From: Bacteroidales bacterium
Lineage (GTDB): Bacteria > Bacteroidota > Bacteroidia > Bacteroidales > JAADJA01
Assembly (NCBI GenBank): GCA_020052415.1
Contig: JAGVPB010000048.1
Coordinates: 211,068-275,067, forward strand
Length of the DNA stretch: 64,000 nucleotides
Direction of reading: 5' to 3'
In this document: piece by piece, positions 26,644 to 34,711 of the stretch
Position numbering within the stretch: the first letter of the stretch is position 1
How the letters are laid out: every line of letters begins with the position of its first letter
Made by a program: the position numbers and the translations under genes
The notes under the pieces: generated by a model
Databases searched by the model: none
What the model was told of the DNA's origin: nothing
The model's input: the letters and a program-made list of their open reading frames with translations, nothing else

Positions 26644-28749
26644 TTGAACAGTAAAAAAGACATAATTAAAGTTAAGGAAAAGCTGATAAACTTTTTAATC
26701 AGCCCATGGTTGCTTGCCATGCCTGTGGCTGTTATTATCATCCTGTTTCTTCCACCTATTAAAAAATACAAAATTGACCTTATAAAAACCGGTGTACGTG
26801 ATAAACCGGATAGCTTTGTGACTTACTCCGACCTGGATGGCGACGGCTATAGTGAAAAAATTATTCTTTTTAATAACCAGAGAGGCGACGCAGCGATTAA
26901 AGTAGTTAACCAATCGGAAGTGCAGATGGGTTGGTGGGATTTTAAAGGCATTATTTACAATGATACTCCTAAGTTCGGAGATTATGATCATGATGGCAAA
27001 CCGGAGATTTATTTTATTTCCAATTATCTCGATTCATTATTCCTGAACATTTTAAGTCCAGCGCAAAACCAAAGCTTTATAACAAAGCAACAATTTGTAA
27101 CGCTTGCCAATGTTAAAGACCGTCTCAATGACTATTCAGTATCTAACTGGTATTTTTGTGATCTTCAACTTGATGATAGCGATGAGGTATTATTTCACAT
27201 TTTTGCAGGATATTCATTACAGCCGCGAAGATTATATGCTTACGATCAAAAACATGACAGTTTACTTGCCGGACCCTTGATGGGATGCCAGACATATTTT
27301 ATTCCAACGCAACTTGATGAAGACCAATACATTGAGTTTTTAGGACAAACCTCTAGTACCGGAAATATGCTGCAGGGCATGAATATACCTTACAATGACA
27401 GAAGTTCATGGTTTATGGCTCTTGATCATAAATTGAAATTTATTTTCGAACCTATCGAATTTAAAGGACATAAAACCTTCCTTGAAAGTCAGACCATGTC
27501 TGTTGACAATTCTACCAATATCCTTGTGTTATTTGAACTCTTCAGTGATACACCATTGAATCCTTGTCTTTTATTATATGATTCTTTGGGTAACCTGATT
27601 AAAAAGAAAGAACTTGAGAAACCAACCAGTAAAGAATATTATACATTACTATTTCATGATTCTCCAAATCAGGATAGGCTATTATTAAAAGATGCTTCAG
27701 GATTAATCTATAAAGTGGATGATAATTTTAACCTGCAAAAAACCGGACAGTTGCCGGGTAATTTTTCCGGGCAGTTTACTTCATTTGATATAGACAACGA
27801 TGGATCAGATGAATTTATCTTCATGAGTACTGATTTTGAAAGGTTATATATAACCAGAATTGATTTTTCGCATACAGCTGAAATCAAAATTCCATTTGAG
27901 AAGGTATATTATTATTTATCAAAACAGGAAAATGGAAAGAATGCACCCTTTCTTTATGTCAAACGTGGGGATAGGGAAATGTGGTTCAGCTATGGTTTCA
28001 ACAAGCTTTGGTATGCAAAATTCCCCATCTGGATTGGAATATACTTTACTATTTTTGGATTTATCCAGGTGATCCGCAGATTTCAGGTCATTCAGCAGAA
28101 AAAGCTTAAAGCCCGCGAGGATCAGTTGGCCGGACTCCAGATGGAGGCAGTGAGTACCTACCTTGATCCTCATTTTACCTTCAACACTCTCAATACCATC
28201 AGTTCGCTCATCTATAAAGAGGAAAAAGGTAAAGCCCATGAGGTTCTCACCAGATTTACTTCGCTCATCAGGGCTACCCTGATGCAATCAGGGAAAGTGG
28301 CACGAACCCTGAGTGATGAACTGGAGTTCGTAAGAAATTACCTAGACATTCAACAGTTCCGGTTCGGAAATTTATTTACCTGGGAAATCAAAAACGAGGA
28401 CAATATTCTTCTTTCGATACCTGTCCCTAAAATGCTGGTGCAGCAATATACTGAAAACGCTATAAAGCACGGATTGAAGAACAAAGGCAAGGGAGGCAGG
28501 CTCGACATCATCCTGCAGCATCAGGATAATGAAACAAGAATTATTATTCGCGATAATGGCGTAGGGCGTGAAAAAGCAAAGGAATTCGGCGAAGCAGGAA
28601 CAGGCAGGGGGCTTTTGACTATGCAGAATATCTTTGACCTTTTCGAAAAGACCAATAAAATCAAGATATCCCAAACCATCAACGACCTGACTGATGATTC
28701 GGGGAATCCGTCAGGAACAGAGGTGATCCTGACAATCCGGAAATTGTAA
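26644..28749 (+). CDS. LytS/YehU-type sensor histidine kinase with FG-GAP-like sensory domain
   Basis: The 701-residue protein starts at TTG 26644 because the upstream ATGs hit stops at once. A first membrane helix lies at ~17-37, then ~420 residues outside with Asp-rich FG-GAP/VCBS-like turns (DLDGDGYSEKIILF, YDHDGKPEIYFIS, FDIDNDGSDEFIF) suggesting a beta-propeller. A second helix lies near 460-480. The cytoplasmic His_kinase box has the phospho-acceptor His510 in YLDPHFTFNTLNTISSL. A HATPase domain with ENAIKHGL and IRDNGVGR ends the protein. It should phosphorylate the LytTR regulator encoded 166 bp downstream. The ligand is unknown. Confidence 0.88.
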   Translation: MNSKKDIIKVKEKLINFLISPWLLAMPVAVIIILFLPPIKKYKIDLIKTGVRDKPDSFVTYSDLDGDGYSEKIILFNNQRGDAAIKVVNQSEVQMGWWDFKGIIYNDTPKFGDYDHDGKPEIYFISNYLDSLFLNILSPAQNQSFITKQQFVTLANVKDRLNDYSVSNWYFCDLQLDDSDEVLFHIFAGYSLQPRRLYAYDQKHDSLLAGPLMGCQTYFIPTQLDEDQYIEFLGQTSSTGNMLQGMNIPYNDRSSWFMALDHKLKFIFEPIEFKGHKTFLESQTMSVDNSTNILVLFELFSDTPLNPCLLLYDSLGNLIKKKELEKPTSKEYYTLLFHDSPNQDRLLLKDASGLIYKVDDNFNLQKTGQLPGNFSGQFTSFDIDNDGSDEFIFMSTDFERLYITRIDFSHTAEIKIPFEKVYYYLSKQENGKNAPFLYVKRGDREMWFSYGFNKLWYAKFPIWIGIYFTIFGFIQVIRRFQVIQQKKLKAREDQLAGLQMEAVSTYLDPHFTFNTLNTISSLIYKEEKGKAHEVLTRFTSLIRATLMQSGKVARTLSDELEFVRNYLDIQQFRFGNLFTWEIKNEDNILLSIPVPKMLVQQYTENAIKHGLKNKGKGGRLDIILQHQDNETRIIIRDNGVGREKAKEFGEAGTGRGLLTMQNIFDLFEKTNKIKISQTINDLTDDSGNPSGTEVILTIRKL

Positions 28750-28915
28750 ACTGTGCCTGATAACTTTAATTTAATCCCAATAATCATAGTACCACGTCAT
28801 TGCGAGAAACTTTAAATGGGCATTGTGTGTAAGGGTTTCGAAGCAATCTGTTTTTATATCATTCATCTCCAATTCAATTTTTTTCTCTACTTTTATTCCA
28901 CCATATTATAACATT

Positions 28916-29653
28916 ATGAAGCCTTTTACTGCAATCATCGTTGATGATGAGCAGGAAGCCAGGGATATTCTGGCTAACCTGCTTAAAGACTATGTACCCG
29001 ACATTCGTGTCGTAGCTCAGGCTGCCTCTGCCGACGAAGCCATAGACTTTATCCTTCAGGAAGATCCTGATATAGTTTTTCTCGATATTGACATGCCGGG
29101 TAAAAATGGGTTCGAGGTAGCACACAGCATCAGCGCCCAACAACTTCAAACGACAATTGTTTTTGTTACGGCTTACAACCAGTTTGCCATTGATGCAATT
29201 AAATGCTCTGCTTTTGATTATCTCTTAAAGCCGGTGAGCCTCGGCGATCTGAAAACATGTATTACAAGATACAGGGCATCAAACAAGGTACAAAACCTAC
29301 AACAGTCCGTCAACCAACTGATGAACTGCCTTAACCGCGAAAAATTAAGTTTTCACAGCCGCACCGGAACCATTTTCATTGATCCTCAAACCATTGTTTA
29401 TTGCGAAGCTGAAGGCAATTATACCGATCTGTTTCTTGAGGAAGGTAAAAGGCAAACTGTTTCGCAGAGCCTGGGCAGTGTTGAAACAATGCTTGATGGT
29501 AATGGTTTTTCAAGAATCAGCCGTTCGGTCATCATCAACCGGCGGTTCCTGAACCAGATCAGCCGTAAAGAAAAAAAGTGTAAACTGATTGCAGCAGAAA
29601 AAGAATATTCTCTCGAAATAAAAAGTTCATATATGCGCAAGTGGATGAAATGA
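28916..29653 (+). CDS. LytTR-family response regulator
   Basis: The 245-residue regulator starts at ATG 28916 (MKPFTAIIVDDEQEARDIL); the longer frame adds 31 residues of non-protein-like sequence. Its receiver domain has the acidic pair VDDEQ, the phosphorylated Asp57 in VFLDIDMPGKNG, Thr in VFVTAYNQ and Lys in LLKPVSLGDL. The C-terminal LytTR DNA-binding domain includes IVYCEAEGNYTDLFL, FSRISRSVIINRRFL and a basic end. It pairs with the histidine kinase just upstream to form a complete LytS/LytR-type two-component system. The target genes are not evident. The repeat array begins about 15 bp after its stop. Confidence 0.92.
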   Translation: MKPFTAIIVDDEQEARDILANLLKDYVPDIRVVAQAASADEAIDFILQEDPDIVFLDIDMPGKNGFEVAHSISAQQLQTTIVFVTAYNQFAIDAIKCSAFDYLLKPVSLGDLKTCITRYRASNKVQNLQQSVNQLMNCLNREKLSFHSRTGTIFIDPQTIVYCEAEGNYTDLFLEEGKRQTVSQSLGSVETMLDGNGFSRISRSVIINRRFLNQISRKEKKCKLIAAEKEYSLEIKSSYMRKWMK

Positions 29654-29666
29654 GTGTGAAAGAAAT

Positions 29667-29949
29667 ATCACGCCAAGACGCTAAGACGCTAAGATGTATT
29701 TCCATTTATCCATCCTTTGCGGCTTTGCGTGCAACCTCTTTGCGCCTTTGCGCCTTTGCGCCTTTGCGTGCAACCCCTTTGCGCCTCTGCGCCTTTGCGT
29801 GCATTTCCTTTGCGCCTTTGCGTGCAACCCCTTTGCGCCTCTGCGCCTTTGCGTGCAATCCCTTCGCGCCTTTGCGCTTTTGCGTGCATTTCCTTTGCGC
29901 CTTTGCGTGCAACCCCTTTGCGCCTCTGCGCCTTTGCGTGCAATCCCCT
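29667..29949. repeat. Dense GCGCCTTTGCG repeat array
   Basis: The stretch is made of imperfect 8-9 bp units (TTTGCGCCT, TTTGCGTGC, CTCTGCGCC) grouped into blocks that each begin TGCA. Block order is roughly A-B-C-B-D-C-B, where B contains TGCAACCCCTTTGCGCCTC and C contains TGCATTTCCTTTGCG, so a C-B unit has been duplicated. The left edge (CGCCAAGACGCTAAGACGC) is the reverse-complement type of the same motif. It fills most of the 366-bp gap between the LytTR gene and the GxxExxY gene. Long open frames through it on both strands are artefacts of the repeat. Confidence 0.9.
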
Positions 29950-30019
29950 AAAGACTTTGAGAGAAAATTTATAATTATTACGGCTCGATTTTGACATTAT
30001 AATTTAAAAACTATACACC

Positions 30020-30397
30020 ATGACAGAAAACGAACTAGCAAAAATTATCGTTGACAAATGTTTCCTTATCCACAAAACCCTTGGTCCCGGTTTGTTTGAA
30101 TCGGTTTATGAGGAAATTCTTGCTTATGAATTGGACAAAGCAGGTTTATCTTTTACCAGGCAGGAGGCAATACCGGTTATTTGGGATAACATGAAATTGG
30201 ATATCGGGTTTAGATCAGATATTATTGTTGAAAACAAAGTGATCATCGAAATAAAATCTATCGAAATTCTGGCTCCGGTTAATTACAAGCAATTATTGAC
30301 CTACCTCAGACTGACAGGATTAAAGCTCGGATTGCTTATAAATTTCAATGAAGAACTGATAAAAGATGGGATTCATAGGATTGTAAATAATCTTTAA
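30020..30397 (+). CDS. GxxExxY protein (PD-(D/E)XK nuclease superfamily)
   Basis: The 125-residue protein contains the name-giving motif as G24-L-F-E27-S-V-Y30 in LGPGLFESVYEEILAYEL. A PD-(D/E)XK-like core follows: D67 in GFRSDIIVEN, E77-I-K79 in VIIEIKS, then Q91 in NYKQLLTYLRLTG. These positions match metal-binding and catalytic residues of restriction-like nucleases, so nuclease activity is plausible though unproven. Family members are small, often present in many copies per genome and of unknown function. This copy is bracketed by arrays of the GCGCCTTTGCG repeat about 70 bp upstream and 50 bp downstream, an arrangement that suggests a link between protein and repeat. Confidence 0.85.
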   Translation: MTENELAKIIVDKCFLIHKTLGPGLFESVYEEILAYELDKAGLSFTRQEAIPVIWDNMKLDIGFRSDIIVENKVIIEIKSIEILAPVNYKQLLTYLRLTGLKLGLLINFNEELIKDGIHRIVNNL

Positions 30398-30402
30398 TAA
30401 TC

Positions 30403-30512
30403 TCTCGCCTGGTTGCCAGGACGTAAAGATTTATTTCTATTTATACTTCCTTCGCGCCTTTGCGCCTTTGCGTGCAACCCCTTTGCGACTTTGCGCCTTT
30501 GCGTGCATTTTA
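30403..30512. repeat. Second GCGCCTTTGCG repeat cluster, downstream of the GxxExxY gene
   Basis: CTCGCCTGGTTGCCAGGACG at the left is followed by CGCGCCTTTGCGCCTTTGCG, TGCAACCCCTTTGCGAC and TTTGCGCCTTTGCGTGCATT. The TGCAACCCC and TGCATTT block boundaries are shared with the array at 29667-29949. Confidence 0.85.
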
Positions 30513-30579
30513 TTATTCATCCTCAATTTCCCTGCACTTCATCCATAAAAACCCCACGTTCATACAATAACTCGCCCCT

Positions 30580-30613
30580 TTTGTAACAAAAGCATTTTTA
30601 GCTTCTAAATTTG
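30580..30613 (+). promoter_or_regulatory. Likely promoter of the frameshifted gene at 30639
   Basis: TTTG (30580-30583) and TAAATTTG (30606-30613) are separated by 22 bp, slightly wider than usual. The -33 element sits in the inverted repeat CTTTTGT/ACAAAAG (30578-30592). Transcription would start near 30620, 19 bp before the ATG at 30639. Confidence 0.5.
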
Positions 30614-30638
30614 GCTGATAATAATATTACCGGCTATC

Positions 30639-31290
30639 ATGGCATTAAACGCAAAAATAATATTCTCAACCACCGGATTTCACGGTAGCGACCTGACAAA
30701 ACATAATGCCAAAGCCGGATTTTTTCGGCCCGAATTGAGCGTTCATTTCCTTGTTTCTATAGCAGGAACATTGGAAGTGAATGCTTGCGGCCGGATTGCC
30801 CGGAAGATATTATTTTAATTTGAATAGCAAAGACAAGCGCATGAATCATTCTGAAGATATCCAGTACAAAACACCCGCACTACAGCTCTACCCAAGCGCT
30901 TCATATTCATCCGGGAAGTATCCCGGCAATTCCAGTAAGAACATCAGGTCATTCGAATTGATTGTGCCTTCTGCACAGCGGCAAAAAGTGGCATCCGAAA
31001 GAGAGGCAATTCTTTTCCTTGGTTCTGTGACGCCTGACTCCAAAGTGACAATTACCGAAGAGGGATTTACAGTTTCATCAATATTTATACTTAAAAATAT
31101 CGGAGAAACGCCTCTTCGCTTTTATACATCATTTGACCCAACCGGCCCCGTGCCGGATAATACACCCGTACTGCAGCCCGGCGACGAAGACGAATACACT
31201 GCCCTCGAACTCGGAGCTAAAGGCAATAAGTTTTTGATGGTGTACAACCCGGATAAAGAGAATGTGGGGGATTATGTGGTGGAAGTCTGA
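30639..31290 (+). pseudogene. Frameshifted hypothetical gene (about 216 residues if repaired)
   Basis: From ATG 30639 the frame reads MALNAKIIFSTTGFHGSDLT and on to SIAGTLEVNACGRIARKILF, then stops at 30818. The +1 frame opens right after a stop at 30778-30780 and runs to 31290. Dropping one T at 30784-30785 (GCTT) joins them as GTLEVNAAGLPGRYYFNLNS, which reads like an uninterrupted protein. The downstream part has beta-rich sequence (GSVTPDSKVTITEEGFTVSS, LKNIGETPLRFYTS) that resembles an immunoglobulin-like or jelly-roll domain. There is no signal peptide. Function is unknown. The break could be a real mutation or an assembly error; the promoter-like sequence upstream of 30639 supports that start. 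Confidence 0.6.
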
Positions 31291-31329
31291 GAAATAAATT
31301 TTGTGATCGCAGTTTTCAATTAAATTATT

Positions 31330-32163
31330 ATGAAGAATATTCTGATTTTTTTAGCAATATTGACACTACCTTCAGTAATTATTGCTCAGAATAATTGGCA
31401 AGATGTAGTTTACCTAAAGAACGGCAGTATTATAAGAGGAATGATTGTTGAACAAATTCCAAATGTATCTTTGAAAATACAAACTACTGATAGAAGTATA
31501 TTTGTCTTCAATTTTAATGAAATTGCTAAGATAACAAAAGAAGAAAATCTTTTAAACAGTACAAATCAAATGAGTAGAGAGATTCAAAAAAAACAAAATA
31601 TTCATAAAGGTTTGTATTTAGGTTTTCATGTGATTCCAGGAGCAAGTTCAGTTTATATTCAAGATCCAATATTTAAAGCAGGTTTTAACTCAGGAGTTGA
31701 TTTTGATGTCTATTTCAATGATCATATTGGTATTGAAGCTGGTGTTTCATTTCAATATTTAAATATATATTATTATTACGATTACGGATATGATCCTAAC
31801 CATTTATTAGTAAAGATTAAAGGTCATTCGATAAATGGATATATTACTTCGGTCGGATTCCCTATTAAAGTCATTTTCAGAATAGGTAATAAACATGGCT
31901 TTTTCTTTGAACCAGGTCTTAATTTTTATCATCCCCTTTCCAACAAAGCTGAAGATCCCTATAATAGCTACAGTGGAACACAAATGAAATTAGTTATCTC
32001 AGAAGAGATTAATTTGGGAATGATGATTAAAGCGTCAAAACACACATATTTAAAATTTGGTTTATTTGAACATTATTCATTGACAAAATATTTTGCAGAC
32101 GAAAATAGCAAGGGATTTTTGTTTGGGTTAAATATAGGGTTTTTATACAAATTAAATCAATAA
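31330..32163 (+). CDS. Putative outer-membrane beta-barrel protein with signal peptide
   Basis: The 277-residue protein begins with a Sec signal peptide (MKNILIFLAILTLPSVIIAQ). Residues ~22-75 form a small beta domain of a type frequent in Bacteroidota (DVVYLKNGSIIRGMIVEQIP, FVFNFNEIAKITKEE). From ~95 to the end, alternating hydrophobic strands with aromatic girdles follow, such as GIEAGVSFQYLNIYYYY, HGFFFEPGLNFYHPL, YLKFGLFEHYSLTKYF and LFGLNIGFLYKLNQ. This is the look of an eight- to ten-strand outer membrane barrel. It is more AT-rich than its surroundings. No role can be assigned; it may be a small porin or surface sensor. Confidence 0.65.
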   Translation: MKNILIFLAILTLPSVIIAQNNWQDVVYLKNGSIIRGMIVEQIPNVSLKIQTTDRSIFVFNFNEIAKITKEENLLNSTNQMSREIQKKQNIHKGLYLGFHVIPGASSVYIQDPIFKAGFNSGVDFDVYFNDHIGIEAGVSFQYLNIYYYYDYGYDPNHLLVKIKGHSINGYITSVGFPIKVIFRIGNKHGFFFEPGLNFYHPLSNKAEDPYNSYSGTQMKLVISEEINLGMMIKASKHTYLKFGLFEHYSLTKYFADENSKGFLFGLNIGFLYKLNQ

Positions 32164-32280
32164 AATTTGAATACTATAATCACCACCACCCGCAAGTGTT
32201 CCGAAGGATCACTCGTGGGAATAAACCGTCTGCCGCAGTTAGCTTTAGAAGTGGCGGGCAGGTAAGCAAAGCTTGTAACT

Positions 32281-32631
32281 TTGTCCATTAGCCAAACCGC
32301 CATCTTCATCGCCTCCGCCGGTTTGTGCCAGCCCTGCCGTGAACTTAAGAAAATATTATCCGCAAGGAACATAGAATTTACTGAGTTCAAATTGCCGGTT
32401 CCGCTAAAAGATACTTTCCTGGTCAAGCTTTCTAAATATGTTAAATATATGCCCACGATATTCATAGACTTAAACGGCAGCCGCATCTTTGAGTCGAAGG
32501 ATCCTTATATCCAGGGCAGCATAACGGGCGAAGGTTTGATAGATATTTACCGGGGCACGCATAAAACCATAACCCGTGAGGATTACGAGTTATTTACCTC
32601 AACCGGCAAGGGAATATCGAAAAGGAAATGA
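32281..32631 (+). CDS. Glutaredoxin/thioredoxin-fold protein
   Basis: The 116-residue frame opens after a stop near 32263 and has only a TTG (32281) as start, so the start is uncertain. The sequence AGLCQPCRELKKILSARNIEF gives a CxxC redox motif followed by the expected helix. KYVKYMPTIFIDLNGSRIFE supplies the cis-proline strand, together a glutaredoxin-like fold. The last ~45 residues, beginning near DPYIQGSITGEGLIDIYRG, extend beyond a minimal glutaredoxin. Its stop overlaps the start of a 41-codon frame (ATGA), suggesting a two-gene unit. It would act as a cytoplasmic thiol reductant or scaffold. The poor start leaves open that it is a decaying gene. Confidence 0.6.
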   Translation: MSISQTAIFIASAGLCQPCRELKKILSARNIEFTEFKLPVPLKDTFLVKLSKYVKYMPTIFIDLNGSRIFESKDPYIQGSITGEGLIDIYRGTHKTITREDYELFTSTGKGISKRK

Positions 32632-32753
32632 ACAGGATTGATTATTCCATCCTTCGGGAATTCTCGTCAACAGACAGCCTTGATACCGATGTACCGCGGG
32701 AAGTCATGGAGCATGTAAATGATTATCTCATTGAGTTGAACGATATGCTTTAG
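32628..32753 (+). CDS. Small hypothetical protein (41 residues) coupled to the glutaredoxin-like gene
   Basis: The ATG overlaps the stop codon of the upstream gene in an ATGA, a common sign of translational coupling. The product reads MNRIDYSILREFSSTDSLDT and ends with a likely helix VMEHVNDYLIELNDML. No family is recognised. The overlap and the acidic amphipathic end argue mildly for a real gene. Confidence 0.45.
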   Translation: MNRIDYSILREFSSTDSLDTDVPREVMEHVNDYLIELNDML

Positions 32754-32758
32754 TTAAT

Positions 32759-32815
32759 CTTTGCGCCTTAGCGCCTTTGCGTGAAAAAGTCTGTCGCCAG
32801 GATGGCAAAACACTA
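32759..32815. repeat. GCGCCTTAGCGCCTTTGCG repeat with facing CGCCAGGATGGCAAAAC
   Basis: A third cluster of the dispersed CTTTGCG family lies directly after the 41-codon gene and next to a transposase remnant. The right part, CGCCAGGATGGCAAA, resembles the left edges of the other clusters in the opposite orientation. Confidence 0.7.
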
Positions 32816-32961
32816 TTGATTCCCTGCTTGCAGACAGGAATTTCGCAGGCATACATTGGATGGATTATCTCAACACCAGCTGTATAAGATACCATATTCG
32901 TATCCGTGAGAATTTCAGAGTTCCTATTCCAAAGAACGGTCATATCGTAAAAGCAGCATGA
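32815..32961 (+). pseudogene. IS4-type transposase C-terminal remnant
   Basis: The frame reads IDSLLADRNFAGIHWMDYL, then RYHIRIRENFRVP and a stop at 32959-32961. LLADRxF..xxW and a following R-I-R-x-N match the second catalytic Asp region of IS4-family DDE transposases. Both the upstream catalytic part and the expected YREK-containing end are missing, so it is a dead fragment. No inverted repeats or target duplication were found around it. Confidence 0.65.
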
Positions 32962-33347
32962 TTGTTCAATCACTTACAAATCAACCAACAAAGTTTTAAT
33001 AGCAGCATTGTAAAGACAAAAGGATAACCTTGTTACCTGTCGGGTTCAAAACCTTTGTAAAATGGATTTAAAAATTTAAGATATAGAAGTAATAAATATT
33101 TGATAGAAAGTCCGTGTTAATTTCAGTGTAAAGATGGAAGTTACCAGTCATTTATCTCATCAATACTTTTATTTCGTGCAGTTGTTGAATGGTCTGAATG
33201 GTAATGAAAAACGACAGAGTACCGCCAGTTTAAAAATTCGTTATTGCAATTCTTCGGTCGAAAGAATCCATTTTCGGATGCAAATTTCAGATAAAAAAAT
33301 TTTGATATTAATAATTTTCTATTTTTGGTTGTTTAAATCCTGAAATT
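32962..33347. other. Gene-poor stretch before purB
   Basis: An open frame of 69 codons at 33134-33343 has no protein-like features and abuts the purB start. TATTTTTG at 33320-33327 fits a -7 element for purB, but the nearest TTTG (33301-33304) is only 15 bp away. Otherwise I see nothing here. Confidence 0.5.
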
Positions 33348-34703
33348 ATGGAAATCACAACAGTTAATGCAATATCCCCTATAGACGGAAGATACAGGAA
33401 ATACGTCGAAGGATTGTCGTATTATTTTTCGGAAGCGGCTTTAATCAACTACAGGGTATTTATCGAAATTGAATACTTCATTGCCCTTGTTAATCTTGAA
33501 TTACCTGAAATGAAAGGTTTTGACAAAAGCAAGATCGAGAGCCTCAGAGCCATCTGCAGGGATTTCACTTTCCGTGATGCCGAAGATGTCAAAAACATTG
33601 AAAAAACTACGAACCACGACGTAAAAGCGGTCGAGTATTATCTTAAAAAGGAATTCGACAAGCTTGGACTTGGCAAGTACAAGGAATTCCTTCATTTCGG
33701 GTTGACCTCCCAGGATATTAATAATACAGCTTTTCCGTATTCACTCAAGCTGGCATGCAACGACAGCCTTTTCCCGCAGATGGATAAAGTTGTGAATAAA
33801 CTTACGTTGATGTCGAAAGAGTGGAAAAATATAACTATGCTTGCCCGGACGCACGGACAACCTGCCTCGCCTACAAAACTTGGAAAAGAAATTTATGTTT
33901 TTGTTGACCGGCTGAAACACCAGATAAAACTGCTTAAATCGCTGCCTTTCACAGGAAAATTTGGCGGGGCGACCGGCAATTTTAATGCCCATTATACCGC
34001 TTACCCTGACATCAACTGGCATGAATTTGCAAATAATTTTCTCAAGGACATAGGACTGGTTCGTCAAAAGGTCACAACACAAATTGAGCATTACGATTAC
34101 CTCGCGGCATTTTTTGATAATATCAAAAGGATCAACACTATTTTAATTGATCTGAACCGGGATCTCTGGGCTTATGTTTCGATGGAATATTTTAAGCAGA
34201 AGATCAAAGAGGGTGAAATCGGATCTTCAGCGATGCCGCACAAAGTGAACCCCATTGATTTTGAAAATTCCGAAGGTAACCTCGGATTAGCCAACGCCTT
34301 GTTTGAGCATTTATCAGCAAAGCTTCCGGTGTCGAGATTGCAAAGGGATCTCACGGATTCTACTGTTTCAAGAAATATCGGACTTCCGCTTGCCCATTCA
34401 TTGCTGGCTTATAAAATGCTGATGAGAGGCTTGCTCAAATTGCTTCTGAACAAGGAAAAAATTGATCTTGACCTTGAAAATAACTGGGTTGTTGTGTCCG
34501 AAGCTTTGCAGACTATCCTTCGTCGTGAGGGTTATCCGAAACCTTACGAAAAACTTAAGGATTTTACCCGTTCCAACGCTAAAATAGATGAGAAGGCAAT
34601 TAAAAAATTCATTGATTCCCTAAAGGTTTCAGAAGCCGTAAAAGCCGAATTGCGTCGCATTACGCCATTCAATTACACCGGAAACACTACATTTAACGGA
34701 TAA
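33348..34703 (+). CDS. purB: Adenylosuccinate lyase
   Basis: This enzyme cleaves SAICAR and adenylosuccinate with release of fumarate, two steps of purine synthesis. The 451 residues show the PurB start NAISPIDGRYRKYVEGLSYYF, TTNHDVKAVEYYLK, the general-acid region HFGLTSQDINNTAF, ARTHGQPASPTKLGKE and the fumarase-superfamily signature GSSAMPHKVNPIDFENSEG. This is the longer E. coli-like form of the enzyme. It is followed 8 bp later by an ABC exporter gene, probably in the same transcript. Confidence 0.97.
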   Translation: MEITTVNAISPIDGRYRKYVEGLSYYFSEAALINYRVFIEIEYFIALVNLELPEMKGFDKSKIESLRAICRDFTFRDAEDVKNIEKTTNHDVKAVEYYLKKEFDKLGLGKYKEFLHFGLTSQDINNTAFPYSLKLACNDSLFPQMDKVVNKLTLMSKEWKNITMLARTHGQPASPTKLGKEIYVFVDRLKHQIKLLKSLPFTGKFGGATGNFNAHYTAYPDINWHEFANNFLKDIGLVRQKVTTQIEHYDYLAAFFDNIKRINTILIDLNRDLWAYVSMEYFKQKIKEGEIGSSAMPHKVNPIDFENSEGNLGLANALFEHLSAKLPVSRLQRDLTDSTVSRNIGLPLAHSLLAYKMLMRGLLKLLLNKEKIDLDLENNWVVVSEALQTILRREGYPKPYEKLKDFTRSNAKIDEKAIKKFIDSLKVSEAVKAELRRITPFNYTGNTTFNG

Positions 34704-34711
34704 TTTGACGG

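Noticed and set aside
29641..29997. Cys/Arg- and Lys/Gln-rich frames on both strands across the CTTTGCG array
   Set aside because: Their sequence is just the repeat read in different frames; both strands are open throughout, as expected for a repeat without stops.
29667..30512. CRISPR array
   Set aside because: Units are 8-9 bp, contiguous and irregular, with no spacers of constant length and no cas genes.
33134..33343. 69-codon frame before purB
   Set aside because: Composition is not protein-like, it has no clear start context and ends 4 bp before purB.
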